Assembly: GCF_030373265.1 (NCBI RefSeq)
Contig: NZ_JAUCZC010000019.1
Span: 1-64,000 of the forward strand
Source: Blastomonas sp.
GTDB taxonomy: Bacteria > Pseudomonadota > Alphaproteobacteria > Sphingomonadales > Sphingomonadaceae
DNA: 64,000 nt
Reading direction: 5' to 3'
Shown here: positions 27,087 to 35,825 of the stretch, piece by piece
Numbering within the stretch: the first letter of the stretch is position 1
Layout of the letters: each line of letters starts with the position of its first letter
Position numbers and translations under genes: made by a program
The notes under the pieces: generated by a model
Database searches by the model: none
What the model was told of the DNA's origin: nothing
What the model saw: the letters and a program-made list of their open reading frames with translations, nothing else

Positions 27087-28256
27087 ATGCAACCACTCGA
27101 AAGCATCGAGCCTCTGGGCCATGCCATCGCCATGCTGTTGCCGGGAATCGCCGCGCGGGCGGACGAGATCGAGGCGGCGCGACAGCTCCCGTCGGATATC
27201 GCGCAATCCCTGGCGAAGGCAGGCGCCTTCAACATCCTGCGACCGCGCAGCCTTGCGGGGCTTGAGCTTTCGCCGATGGACATGATGGGCGTGCTGCACG
27301 CGATCGCACGGTCAGAGGCGAGCGCGGGCTGGTGCGCCATGATCGGTTCGACGACAGCGCTGAACGCCGCGTATCTTGGGCACGATGTCGCGAAGGAAAT
27401 CTACTCCGACCCACATTCGATTACCGGCGGCGTGTTTGCGCCGATGGGCCGCGCCGACGATAGGGGTGACCACTACGTCGTCTCTGGCCGCTGGCAGTGG
27501 GGATCGGGCAGCGCCAATTGCGATTGGCTGTCGGGCGGGGCGATGATCTTCAAGGATGGCGAATTGCAGCGGTTCGAGAACGGCGCGCCCTATCACCGCA
27601 TGATGATGTTTCCTGCGGACCAAGCCGAGCTGCTCGACACGTGGCATGTGATGGGGATGAAGGGCACGGGTTCGGGTGATTTTACGGTCAGGGATATCAT
27701 CGTGCCCAAGGAACGCAGCGTTTCGCTGATCGCCGATACGCCGGTGGAGCAGGGGCCGTTGTACCGGTTTCCGATCTTCGGGCTGCTCGCCTTGGGGGTT
27801 GCATCGGTGGCTTTGGGCAATGCGGCGGGCGCGATGGACGAGATCAAGGCGCTGGCGCGCACCAAGAAGCCGCAAGGCGGGCAACGTGCCCTGGCCGAGC
27901 GCGGTGTGGTGCAAACCGATCTGATGCGGGCGCAGGCGAAGCTGGGCGCGGCAGAGGCCTATCTGCGCGAGAGCGTCGAAACGTGCTGGGAAGGGGCGAT
28001 GACACGCGGCGAACTGTCCGCCGACGAGCGCGCGCTGCTGCGTCTTGCAGCAACCTTTGCGACCGAAGCCGCGGCCGATGTCGCCAAGACCGCGTTCACC
28101 ATCGGCGGCGGCAGCGCGGTCTACATGACCAGCACGCTCCAACGCCGCTTCCGTGACGCGCATGTCGCCACGCAGCATATCGCGACCGCGAGCAGCGTCT
28201 ACGAACTGGTCGGCCGGGTGGCGCTGGGCCTGCCAACGGATACGGGGATGCTGTGA
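27087..28256 (+). CDS. Acyl-CoA dehydrogenase-fold protein, probably a flavin-dependent monooxygenase (HsaA/HpaB-like group D)
   Basis: 389-aa protein with the acyl-CoA dehydrogenase fold but with features of two-component flavin hydroxylases: HAIARSEASAGWCAMIGST, WQWGSGSANCDWLSGGAM, WHVMGMKGTGSGDFTVRDI and the C-terminal Acyl-CoA_dh_2 region ending in RFRDAHVATQHIATASSVYEL. In the HsaA/HpaB group a His in the final helix and the RD-H region bind reduced flavin and oxygen. It would need a separate flavin reductase; none is adjacent. Family assignment is firm, the monooxygenase call is inference. Confidence 0.82.
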   Translation: MQPLESIEPLGHAIAMLLPGIAARADEIEAARQLPSDIAQSLAKAGAFNILRPRSLAGLELSPMDMMGVLHAIARSEASAGWCAMIGSTTALNAAYLGHDVAKEIYSDPHSITGGVFAPMGRADDRGDHYVVSGRWQWGSGSANCDWLSGGAMIFKDGELQRFENGAPYHRMMMFPADQAELLDTWHVMGMKGTGSGDFTVRDIIVPKERSVSLIADTPVEQGPLYRFPIFGLLALGVASVALGNAAGAMDEIKALARTKKPQGGQRALAERGVVQTDLMRAQAKLGAAEAYLRESVETCWEGAMTRGELSADERALLRLAATFATEAAADVAKTAFTIGGGSAVYMTSTLQRRFRDAHVATQHIATASSVYELVGRVALGLPTDTGML

Positions 28257-28270
28257 GGTCACCTGCAATA

Positions 28271-28381
28271 ACCTGGTCCCCTGCGCAGGCAGGGGCCCAT
28301 CTCCAGGCTGCTCGGTAAGCGCACCGGTGGCTTGGTCGGGACCGTTTGAAGATGGGCCCCTGCCTGCGCAGGGGACCGGTT
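28271..28381. repeat. Palindromic intergenic repeat, type E
   Basis: Nearly perfect inverted repeat with ends ACCTGGTCCCCTGCGCAGGC and GCCTGCGCAGGGGACCGGTT, inner arms AGGGGCCCATCT / AGATGGGCCCCT, and a loop of about 45 bases. It lies between the convergent monooxygenase-like gene and crtZ and may serve as a bidirectional terminator. Confidence 0.85.
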
Positions 28382-28423
28382 AAGCCACGCTACAAGTTTG
28401 ACTCATTTACTCGCTGACCGCGC

Positions 28424-28927
28424 TCAAACTGCCCCGACAGAATCCCGCACCACGGCAATCCCCGCCTCGCGCTGGCGCTTGAGCTCCTGCTTCAGCTTGA
28501 TCGGATCCTCGGCGATGACGAAGCCGAAGCTCACTCCGCCCTCCTTGCCGATGGTCGCGTGGTGCAGTTTGTGCGCCTGGACGATACGCTTGGCATAGCC
28601 ACTCTTGGGCACCCATCGGAAATAGCGCTGGTGGACCAGCCCGTCGTGGATCAATGTGTAGATCGCGCCGTAGATCATCACGCCGATGCCCATCCATGTC
28701 GCCGGTTCCCACAGCCACGCGCCGATGATGAACAGGCTGATCGAGATCGCCGAGCCGACGATCGCGTAGAGGTCGTTCTTCTCGAGCACATTGTCGTGCG
28801 GTTCATGGTGGTCGCGGTGCCAGCCCCAGCCCCAGCCGTGCATCACGTATTTGTGGCTCCACCAGGCGACGAATTCCATGAATGCGGTGGTGGCAACCAC
28901 GATGCCGAGATTGATGAGCGCTTGCAT
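28424..28927 (-). CDS. crtZ: Beta-carotene hydroxylase
   Basis: 167-aa membrane di-iron hydroxylase that adds hydroxyl groups to beta-ionone rings (zeaxanthin pathway). The histidine clusters are all present: HKYVMHG, HRDHHEPHD, HDGLVHQRYF and HKLHH. Hydrophobic segments alternate with them as in the fatty acid hydroxylase superfamily. The family assignment is firm and fits the yellow pigmentation of sphingomonads. Divergent from leuC; no other carotenoid gene is in the window. Confidence 0.94.
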   Translation of the reverse strand: MQALINLGIVVATTAFMEFVAWWSHKYVMHGWGWGWHRDHHEPHDNVLEKNDLYAIVGSAISISLFIIGAWLWEPATWMGIGVMIYGAIYTLIHDGLVHQRYFRWVPKSGYAKRIVQAHKLHHATIGKEGGVSFGFVIAEDPIKLKQELKRQREAGIAVVRDSVGAV

Positions 28928-29070
28928 GGCTTTAGAATAGGCGCATTCTTGGCGCGATTGAAGAGGGCATATTGTCCTGGTTGCAACGGCAACCAAATCC
29001 GCGCTGGATTTGATCCCGCGCTTCTGCCAATCGGCCAGCAAAGATCGGTCAAACAGGGGTAATTTGCGCA

Positions 29071-30498
29071 ATGGCTCAGGCAAAAACGCTCTACGAAAAA
29101 ATCTGGGATGCGCATGTCGTCGATCAGCGCGACGATGGCACCGCGATCATCTTCATCGACCGGCACCTTGTCCACGAAGTCACCAGCCCGCAGGCATTCG
29201 AAGGTCTGCGAATGGCGGGGCGCAAGGTGCGTCGGCCCGATCTGACGCTGGCCGTCCCCGATCACAACGTGCCGACCACGCCGCGCTTCGATACCGCCGG
29301 CAAACGCGTGCCCATCGCCGACCCCGAAAGCCGCGCCCAGCTCGAGGCGCTGGAACGCAACGCGCCCGCGTTCGGCGTGCCCTATATCGACGCCACCGAT
29401 GCGCGCCAGGGAATCGTCCACGTCATCGGCCCCGAGCAGGGCTTTACGCTGCCTGGTTGCACGATGGTGTGCGGCGACAGCCACACTGCCGCGCACGGTG
29501 CACTGGGTGCGCTGGCATTCGGTATCGGCACCTCGGAAGTCGAGCACGTGCTCGCGACCCAGACGCTGCAGCTCAAGCGCTCGAAGTCGATGGAAATTCG
29601 CGTCGAGGGTGATCTGCCGCCAAGCGTCAGCCCCAAGGATCTGATCCTGCATATCATCGGCCAGATCGGCGCGGCGGGCGGCACCGGGCATGTCATCGAA
29701 TACCGTGGCAAAGTTTTCGAGCAGATGTCGATCGAAGGCCGGCTGACGGTCGCGAACATGTCGATCGAAGCTGGCGCGCGCGCCGGGCTGATCGCACCCG
29801 ACGATGCGACCTTCGCGTATCTCAAGGGCCGCCCGATGGCGCCCAAGGGCGCGGATTGGGACGCGGCGGTGGCCTATTGGCGCACGCTCAAGACCGACGA
29901 CGGGGCGGCATTCGACAAGAGTGTGGTGATCAACGCCGCCGATATTGCGCCCTCGGTCACCTGGGGGACAAGTCCGGAGGACGTCGTTCCAATCACTGGC
30001 AGCGTTCCCGATCCGGAGAGCTTCGCCGATGCCTCGAAGCGCGCCGCTGCGCAGAAATCGCTCGATTACATGGGCCTCACCGCTGGAACCCCGCTCAGCG
30101 AAGTGCCGGTCGAGCACATCTTCATCGGCAGCTGCACCAACAGCCGGATCGAGGATCTGCGCGCAGCTGCAGCAGTCCTGAAAGGGCGGCACACTGCGTC
30201 GGGAATCAAGTCCGCACTGGTCGTACCCGGCTCAGGTCTGGTCAAGCGCCAGGCAGAGGAAGAGGGTCTTGACCGCATCTTCATCGAGGCGGGCTTCGAA
30301 TGGCGCGAGCCGGGTTGCTCGGCGTGCCTGGGGATGAACCCCGACAAGGTGCCCGCAGGCGAGCGCTGCGCCTCGACCTCCAACCGCAACTTCGTCGGCC
30401 GTCAGGGCCCCGGCGCGCGCACCCATCTGGTGTCGCCAGCCATGGCCGCCGCCGCTGCGGTGACCGGCCGACTGAGCGACGTCAGAACGTTGACCTGA
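29071..30498 (+). CDS. leuC: 3-isopropylmalate dehydratase large subunit
   Basis: 475-aa aconitase-family subunit of leucine biosynthesis, isomerising 2-isopropylmalate to 3-isopropylmalate with LeuD. Visible features: [13 protein letters not shown] at the start, [16 protein letters not shown], the [4Fe-4S] cysteines in [13 protein letters not shown] and [12 protein letters not shown], and [17 protein letters not shown]. Full length. leuD is 1.1 kb downstream, separated by two genes. Confidence 0.97.
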   Translation: MAQAKTLYEKIWDAHVVDQRDDGTAIIFIDRHLVHEVTSPQAFEGLRMAGRKVRRPDLTLAVPDHNVPTTPRFDTAGKRVPIADPESRAQLEALERNAPAFGVPYIDATDARQGIVHVIGPEQGFTLPGCTMVCGDSHTAAHGALGALAFGIGTSEVEHVLATQTLQLKRSKSMEIRVEGDLPPSVSPKDLILHIIGQIGAAGGTGHVIEYRGKVFEQMSIEGRLTVANMSIEAGARAGLIAPDDATFAYLKGRPMAPKGADWDAAVAYWRTLKTDDGAAFDKSVVINAADIAPSVTWGTSPEDVVPITGSVPDPESFADASKRAAAQKSLDYMGLTAGTPLSEVPVEHIFIGSCTNSRIEDLRAAAAVLKGRHTASGIKSALVVPGSGLVKRQAEEEGLDRIFIEAGFEWREPGCSACLGMNPDKVPAGERCASTSNRNFVGRQGPGARTHLVSPAMAAAAAVTGRLSDVRTLT

Positions 30499-30578
30499 CA
30501 CGATCAGAGCTTGCCAACGACGCCCGAGTGCATGATCGTTCGCAAAAATCGCAGCCATAGCAACAGGGGTGGATCGGA

Positions 30579-31418
30579 ATGCGGAAGTTACTGGTGGGGC
30601 TCGTTGCATCGGCAGCCATCTGGGGCGGCACCCCGGCCATCGCGCAAAAGGCAGAGGTCCAGCTGTGGCGACTCGATTGCGGGACCGTGGCGGCCAACGA
30701 TCTCAACGCCTTTTCCGATACCCAGGCGTATCCAGAGCAGTCCAAGCGCCTGACGAGCAGCTGCTATCTGATCCGGCATGGCAGTGATTATCTGTTGTGG
30801 GACACCGGGCTGCCCTCGGCGATGAAGGGCAAACCCCTCGACGACAGCCAAGCGATGGATGCGACCGTTACGCTGACGATCAAGGAGCAACTCGTGCAGC
30901 TCAAGATCGATCCTGCGCGGATCACGCATGTCGGCCTCAGCCATTATCACTTCGACCACAGCGGGCAGCTAGCCGAGTTTCCCGGTGCGACGCTGATCGT
31001 CGGCAAGGGCGACTGGACAGTGCTGACCACCGATCCTGCATCCTACGGCGCCAACCCTGCGCCGTTCGCGCACTGGATATCGGGTGGCGGCAAGGTCGAG
31101 CAGGCGACGACCGACAAGGACGTGTTCGGCGATGGATCGGTGACGATGCTGCGGCTGCCCGGCCACACCCCGGGGCATAGCGGGTTGCTGGTGCGGCTGA
31201 AGGAAAAAGGCCCGGTGCTGCTGAGCGGAGATCTGGCGCATTTCAGCGAAAATTATGCGTCAAACGGCGTGCCGACCTTCAACGTCAACCGGGCCGAGAG
31301 CCTGGCATCGCTTGACCGATTCAAGAAACTGGCCGACAATCTCAAGGCGACAGTGATCATTCAACATGAGCCGGCAGACGTGGGCAAGCTGCCCGCGTTT
31401 CCCCAGGCGGCGGAGTAA
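30579..31418 (+). CDS. Exported metallo-beta-lactamase-fold hydrolase (AHL-lactonase-like)
   Basis: 279-aa protein with a signal peptide (MRKLLVGLVASAAIWGGTPAIAQ). The zinc motif HxHxDH is at residues 122-127 (SHYHFDHSG); LPGHTPGHSGLLV gives the next His and ALHE... the later ligands are replaced by IIQHEPADVGKLP. Overall pattern matches the N-acyl homoserine lactonase family (AiiA/AttM-like), but the substrate is not certain and export is unusual for quorum-quenching lactonases. It lies between leuC and leuD, 80 bases after leuC and 5 bases before the next start. Confidence 0.87.
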   Translation: MRKLLVGLVASAAIWGGTPAIAQKAEVQLWRLDCGTVAANDLNAFSDTQAYPEQSKRLTSSCYLIRHGSDYLLWDTGLPSAMKGKPLDDSQAMDATVTLTIKEQLVQLKIDPARITHVGLSHYHFDHSGQLAEFPGATLIVGKGDWTVLTTDPASYGANPAPFAHWISGGGKVEQATTDKDVFGDGSVTMLRLPGHTPGHSGLLVRLKEKGPVLLSGDLAHFSENYASNGVPTFNVNRAESLASLDRFKKLADNLKATVIIQHEPADVGKLPAFPQAAE

Positions 31419-31423
31419 ATGCA

Positions 31424-31609
31424 GTGAGCAAGGACAAGAAGGACGGTTGGTCGAACAGCGCCATGGCAGGCGCAGCGGTGGGTTCTGCAGCGCTTGCAGC
31501 AGCGCTGTTGTATGTCGGCAAGCAGTTCAACAAGCCGAAGACCGATGCCCCGGCCAAGCCGGAAGAGCCGGGCGCCGAAGCGACCGAGGGCCCCCATGCA
31601 ACCGATTGA
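31424..31609 (+). CDS. Small single-pass membrane protein of unknown function
   Basis: 61-aa protein starting at GTG 31424: a charged N-terminus ([18 protein letters not shown]), one Ala/Gly-rich membrane segment ([19 protein letters not shown]) and an acidic Pro-rich tail. No family recognised. It starts 5 bases after the hydrolase stop and overlaps leuD by 14 bases, so it looks like a real, coupled member of the operon. Confidence 0.65.
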   Translation: MSKDKKDGWSNSAMAGAAVGSAALAAALLYVGKQFNKPKTDAPAKPEEPGAEATEGPHATD

Positions 31610-32189
31610 TCGCGTCGAGGGCAAGGCCTTCCCCTTTGGCCGCAAGAACGTCGATACCGATATCATCATCCCCTCGCGCTGGCTCAAGACAATCAGCCGC
31701 GAAGGGCTGGGCGCAGGGGCGTTCGAATCGATCCGCGCCGAGCCGGGCAACGTGTTCGACGATCCCGATTACGCCGGATCGCCGATCCTGATTGCGGGTG
31801 ACAATTTCGGTTGCGGGTCGAGCCGCGAGCACGCCGCCTGGGCGCTGATCGACCTTGGCATCACCGCGGTGATCGCGCCCAGTTTTTCGGACATCTTCTC
31901 GAGCAACGCGTTCAAGAACGGCATCCTGACGGTCGTGCTGCCGCAGGAGGCGGTCGACCGGTTGATGGAGGTGGCCAAGACCGACACCATCCATATCGAC
32001 CTGGAAAGCCAGACCGTGACCACGCCGTTCCAGGACCGATTCACCTTCGAGATCGATCCGTTCCGCAAGACCTGCCTGATGCAGGGGCTCGACGAGATCG
32101 GGCTGACAATGGGCAAGGCGGATGCGATCAGCGCGTACGAAGCCAAGCTCAGCGCCGACCGTCCGTGGATGGTGCCTGTAGCAGCCTGA
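31596..32189 (+). CDS. leuD: 3-isopropylmalate dehydratase small subunit
   Basis: 197-aa swivel-domain subunit that pairs with LeuC. Motifs: [19 protein letters not shown], the conserved [20 protein letters not shown], and [17 protein letters not shown]. Start ATG 31596 has GAGGG 5 bases upstream. It overlaps the small membrane protein gene by 14 bases. Confidence 0.97.
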   Translation: MQPIDRVEGKAFPFGRKNVDTDIIIPSRWLKTISREGLGAGAFESIRAEPGNVFDDPDYAGSPILIAGDNFGCGSSREHAAWALIDLGITAVIAPSFSDIFSSNAFKNGILTVVLPQEAVDRLMEVAKTDTIHIDLESQTVTTPFQDRFTFEIDPFRKTCLMQGLDEIGLTMGKADAISAYEAKLSADRPWMVPVAA

Positions 32190-32190
32190 C

Positions 32191-32273
32191 GCCGTCATTC
32201 CCGCGAACGCGGAAATCCCGCTTCGGCACCACGATCGTATGAATAGCGTCACCCCCGCCTTCGCGGGGCGACG
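32191..32273. repeat. Palindromic intergenic repeat, type C (copy 2)
   Basis: Begins GCCGTCATTCCCGCGAACGC and ends CCCCGCCTTCGCGGGGCGACG; the ends match the copy at 25700-25784 while the middle differs. It directly follows the leuD stop. Confidence 0.85.
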
Positions 32274-32303
32274 AAAACGAAAAACAAACGGAGAGAGCCT
32301 CAC

Positions 32304-33299
32304 ATGAAAGCCCTTTTGTCGACTGCCGCTGGCGGCCCCGAGACGCTGCAGATGACCGAGATCGATGCGCCGGTCGCAGGTCCCGGCGAACTGCTCGTGG
32401 ATGTCAAGGCATGCTCGATCAACTTCCCCGACGCGCTGATCATCAAGGACATGTATCAGCTCAAGCCGCAGCGTCCGTTCGCGCCGGGCAGCGAGATCGC
32501 AGGCGTGGTCGAGGCAGTGGGCGAGGGGGTCACCGGCTGGTCGGTCGGCGACCGCGTTATCGCTGGCACCGGCTTTGGCGGGCTGGTCGAAAAGAAGGTC
32601 GTCGCGGCCGCGGGCGCGTACAAATTGCCCGACCAGTTCAGCTTCGAACAGGGCGCATCGCTGCTGATGACCTATGGCACCTCGATCCACGCGCTCAAGG
32701 ATCGCGGCCATATCAAGCCGGGTGATACGCTGCTCGTGCTGGGTGCGGCAGGCGGCGTCGGCCTGGCGGCGGTCGAACTGGGCAAGGCCTATGGCGCGCG
32801 CGTGGTCGCAGCCGTTTCGAGCGAAGCCAAGGCCGAGGCCGCGCGCGCATCGGGGGCGGACGAGGTCGTGGTCTATGCCCGCCAGCCGTTCGACAAGGAC
32901 CAGTCCAAGGCGCTGGCGAATGCCTTCAAGGACGCGGTCGGCCCCAATGGCGCGGATATCGTCTATGACGCCGTGGGTGGCGATTACAGCGAGCCGGCAG
33001 TGCGCGCGATGGCATGGGAAGGACGCTTCCTGGTGGTCGGCTTCCCCGCCGGGATCGCCAAGCTGCCGCTCAATCTGACGCTGCTGAAAAGCTGCGATGT
33101 CTGCGGCGTTTTCTGGGGCGCGTTCGCTGCGCGCGAGCCTGAGCGCAATGCTGCCAACATCGCCGAGCTGTTCGACCTGTGGGCGGCGGGCAAGATAAGC
33201 CCGCGTATTTCGGAAACCTTCAGCTTCGAAACCGCGCATGAGGCGATCGCAAGGCTTGAAAACCGGGAGGCGATCGGCAAGCTGGTTGTAACGATGTAA
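32304..33299 (+). CDS. NADPH:quinone oxidoreductase family protein (QOR-like MDR)
   Basis: 331-aa medium-chain dehydrogenase without zinc ligands. Motifs: PGELLVDVKACSINFPDALI, PFAPGSEIAGVVEAVGEGV, and the NADPH fold DTLLVLGAAGGVGLAAVELG. It should reduce quinones or enones with NADPH. GGAGAG lies upstream of ATG 32304. Confidence 0.92.
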   Translation: MKALLSTAAGGPETLQMTEIDAPVAGPGELLVDVKACSINFPDALIIKDMYQLKPQRPFAPGSEIAGVVEAVGEGVTGWSVGDRVIAGTGFGGLVEKKVVAAAGAYKLPDQFSFEQGASLLMTYGTSIHALKDRGHIKPGDTLLVLGAAGGVGLAAVELGKAYGARVVAAVSSEAKAEAARASGADEVVVYARQPFDKDQSKALANAFKDAVGPNGADIVYDAVGGDYSEPAVRAMAWEGRFLVVGFPAGIAKLPLNLTLLKSCDVCGVFWGAFAAREPERNAANIAELFDLWAAGKISPRISETFSFETAHEAIARLENREAIGKLVVTM

Positions 33300-33394
33300 C
33301 GCAAAGCTGCCTTGGCCGTGCGGTTTGATGCTTGCCGCTGACGCGCGCGGTGCGTATGCGCATAGGCTATTCTGCATGACCACAAGGGGCCGAC

Positions 33395-33721
33395 ATGACC
33401 ACTTTCAATGACCGCGAACGCGCGTTCGAAGCGAAGTTTGCAGCCGACGCAGACCTCCAGTTCCGCATCACCGCACGGCGCAACCGCCTGCTCGGCCACT
33501 GGGCCGCGCAGCAGATGGGGCTGACGCCCGAAGAAACCGAAGCCTATGCCAAGTCGGTCGTTCAGGCCGATTTCGAGGAAGCCGGCGATGAGGACGTTAT
33601 CCGCAAGCTGCTGGGCGATCTGGTATCTGCCGGCATCGACATCGACGAGCTGGGCGTGCGCACCGCGCTCGAGTCCAAGATGGTCGAGGCGCGCCGCCAG
33701 TATATCGAAGAGGCGAACTGA
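33395..33721 (+). CDS. DUF1476 protein, F1Fo-ATPase zeta-type inhibitor
   Basis: 108-aa alpha-helical protein of the DUF1476 family, of which the Paracoccus denitrificans member is the zeta subunit that inhibits ATP hydrolysis by F1. Typical features: MTTFNDRERAFEAKFAADAD at the N-terminus (the inhibitory arm) and LLGHWAAQQMGLTPEE in the helical core. Found almost only in alphaproteobacteria. It is 3 bases upstream of bolA. Confidence 0.92.
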   Translation: MTTFNDRERAFEAKFAADADLQFRITARRNRLLGHWAAQQMGLTPEETEAYAKSVVQADFEEAGDEDVIRKLLGDLVSAGIDIDELGVRTALESKMVEARRQYIEEAN

Positions 33722-33724
33722 GCC

Positions 33725-33958
33725 GTGCCGATGCATGCGGCAGACATCGAAGCGTTGATCAAGGCCGGTATTCCCGATGCCGAGGTTACGATCACCGATC
33801 TGGCGGGCGATGGCGATCATTATGCCGCGCATGTGGTGGCTGAAAGCTTCCGGCCGCTCGGCCGCGTTGCGCGCCAGCGCGCGGTCTATGCGGCGCTGGG
33901 CGGACGCATGGGCGGCGAACTGCATGCCTTGCAACTGACCACCGCGGTCCCCAGCTAA
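33725..33958 (+). CDS. bolA: BolA-family protein
   Basis: 77-aa BolA-fold protein: [20 protein letters not shown], then [30 protein letters not shown]. The conserved His in the HYAAHVV loop can help bind a [2Fe-2S] cluster with a monothiol glutaredoxin, which is encoded 47 bases downstream. GTG 33725 is preferred over ATG 33731 because AAGAGG lies 11 bases upstream of it. Confidence 0.92.
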   Translation: MPMHAADIEALIKAGIPDAEVTITDLAGDGDHYAAHVVAESFRPLGRVARQRAVYAALGGRMGGELHALQLTTAVPS

Positions 33959-34005
33959 ATGCCAGGCCAACTTGGCACCATCTGCATACCCACGGAGCTG
34001 ACACC

Positions 34006-34338
34006 ATGACCGACACCGCACAGGCCCGCATCGCCGAAATCGTCCAGGGCAATGACGTCCTGCTGTTCATGAAGGGCACGCCCTTGTTTCCGCAGTGCGG
34101 ATTTTCGAGCAAGGCGATCGCCATCCTCGACCATCTCGGCGTGGATTACGAAAGCATCGATGTGCTGCAGGACATGGAAGTCCGCCAGGGCATCAAGGAA
34201 TTCTCCGACTGGCCGACCATCCCCCAGCTTTACGTCAAGGGCGAATTCATCGGCGGATCGGACATCATGATGGAGATGTTCGAGGCCGGCGAACTGCAGA
34301 CGCTGATGCAGGAAAAGGGCCTCGTCGGCGCCGGTTGA
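34006..34338 (+). CDS. grxD: Monothiol glutaredoxin (Grx4 type)
   Basis: 110-aa CGFS glutaredoxin that carries [2Fe-2S] clusters and works with BolA. The active site is PQCGFSSKA with Cys31; [11 protein letters not shown] and [18 protein letters not shown] bind glutathione and are conserved. Length is usual for the single-domain class. Confidence 0.96.
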   Translation: MTDTAQARIAEIVQGNDVLLFMKGTPLFPQCGFSSKAIAILDHLGVDYESIDVLQDMEVRQGIKEFSDWPTIPQLYVKGEFIGGSDIMMEMFEAGELQTLMQEKGLVGAG

Positions 34339-34350
34339 TTCCCGTTTTCA

Positions 34351-34489
34351 CTCCTCCCCGGCACGGGGAGGGGGACCGCGAAGCGGTGGAGGGGAAGCGG
34401 CTGGGCGCACCGAAGGATCGCTGCCCAATCCTGCCTTCCCTCCGTCAGCCCTGACGGGCTGCCACCTCCCCGTTCCGGGTGAGGATTTG
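34351..34489. repeat. Palindromic intergenic repeat, type A (copy 2, diverged)
   Basis: Begins CTCCTCCCCGGCACGGGGAG and ends CCCGTTCCGGGTGAGGATTT; the CTCCTCCCC / GAGGATT arms and the GGGGACCGCG...GTGGAGGGG core match the copy at 3279-3442. It lies between convergent grxD and the rarD gene. Confidence 0.8.
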
Positions 34490-34500
34490 AATGCCGCAAT

Positions 34501-35403
34501 CTAAGCCACCGCCGCCCGCGCCGCGCGTGAACGCTTGATTCCGTCGACACAGAACACGCCGACCGCAAGCCAGATCAGGCCGAAACAGATCGCGTGCGCA
34601 CGGGTGAACGGCTCGTCATAGACGAACACGCCAAGCACGAACTGGATCGTCGGGCCGATGAACTGGATAAAGCCCAGGGTCGACAGCGGCATCTTGCGCG
34701 CGGCGCTGGCAAACAGCAGCAGCGGGATCGTTGTCACCGCGCCTCCTGCGATCAGCATGATATCGGTATAGGGGGAATAGCCGAACCCGGGCGTTGGGTC
34801 ATACAGCGCCGCCCACACGGCATAGCCAGCCGCGACCGGCAGCAGCAGCGTCGTTTCGCAGGCAAGGCCCGGCAGCGAGCCCACCGGCGCCATCTTGCGC
34901 ACCATGCCATACAATCCGAACGACCCCGCCAGCGTCAGGCTGATCCAGATCGATGCCAGCGATTCACTCGCCAGCACCAGCACCCCGGCACTGGCCAGCA
35001 CCAGGGCGAACATCTGAGTCCGGTTCATGCGCTCGCCGAAAAAGACGACGCCCAGCGCAACGTTGAGCAGCGGGTTGATGTAATAGCCAAGGCTGCCGGC
35101 AAGAATATGCCCGTTGGTAATCGCCCAGATATAGATCAGCCAGTTGCCTGCGATCAGCGTGGTGCTGGCCAGCATGAACCGGCGGGTGCGCGGATCGGCC
35201 AGAGCGGTGGTGAATTCGCTCAGGCGGCGCGAAACCGCCAGGATGATGACGATCAGCACGACCGACCACATCACGCGGTGCGCGACGATCTCCACCGGGG
35301 AGATTGCCTGCAGCTGTTTGAAGAACAGCGGCATGAAACCCCAGATGGTATAGGCGCCAACCGCTTCAGGCAGGCCTTTCAGTTGCTTGGCATCACCGCT
35401 CAT
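34501..35403 (-). CDS. rarD: RarD-type EamA transporter
   Basis: 300-aa inner-membrane protein with ten predicted helices in two EamA repeats. Family markers: AVGAYTIWGFMPLFFKQLQ, SPVEIVAHRVMWSVV and GFIQFIGPTIQFVLGVFVYDEPF. RarD homologues are called chloramphenicol-sensitivity proteins, but the natural substrate is unknown. The small membrane protein gene lies 10 bases upstream in the same direction. Confidence 0.93.
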   Translation of the reverse strand: MSGDAKQLKGLPEAVGAYTIWGFMPLFFKQLQAISPVEIVAHRVMWSVVLIVIILAVSRRLSEFTTALADPRTRRFMLASTTLIAGNWLIYIWAITNGHILAGSLGYYINPLLNVALGVVFFGERMNRTQMFALVLASAGVLVLASESLASIWISLTLAGSFGLYGMVRKMAPVGSLPGLACETTLLLPVAAGYAVWAALYDPTPGFGYSPYTDIMLIAGGAVTTIPLLLFASAARKMPLSTLGFIQFIGPTIQFVLGVFVYDEPFTRAHAICFGLIWLAVGVFCVDGIKRSRAARAAVA

Positions 35404-35413
35404 GCGGCGCGGG

Positions 35414-35635
35414 TTAGAAGATGCCGCCGCCCAGCGATAGCCGGATAATGCAGATCACCAACACCACCAGGCACAGATTACGGCCGGTGTTGCTGCTCGA
35501 CAGGAAGCCAAGCAGAACCCCGAGCAACGCAATTGGCACGATCAGCCAATTGAGCGCGCCGAGCAGCGGCAGGAATGCGGGTATGGCCAGCAGCAGGGCG
35601 AAGATCCCGATGAGGATCGAAAGTATGTTCAGCAT
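35414..35635 (-). CDS. Small two-to-three-helix membrane protein, unknown function
   Basis: 73-aa very hydrophobic protein (MLNILSILIGIFALLLAIPA..., LIVPIALLGVLLGFLS, LVVLVICIIRLSL). AGGACAC directly precedes the ATG at 35635. First gene of a likely two-gene unit with rarD. No family recognised with confidence. Confidence 0.7.
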   Translation of the reverse strand: MLNILSILIGIFALLLAIPAFLPLLGALNWLIVPIALLGVLLGFLSSSNTGRNLCLVVLVICIIRLSLGGGIF

Positions 35636-35825
35636 GTGTCCTATATGGATAAGACAGTGCTTGGTTGCAAGCGGATTATCGGTTCGTCGTGCGCAAGGCT
35701 CGGCTGAACCGCAGAACAGTCGAATTCACCTATGTTGTATTCTGTTCATGAAACCGGCGGCGGGGATGAATGTTGTTAGTTCGAGCCGGGACGAACCGCC
35801 CGGAGCATTCAGTGGAGATAACATC

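Noticed and set aside
31527-33383. 618-codon open frame on the minus strand
   Set aside because: Antisense to leuD and the quinone oxidoreductase gene; composition is shadow-like and it crosses repeat C.
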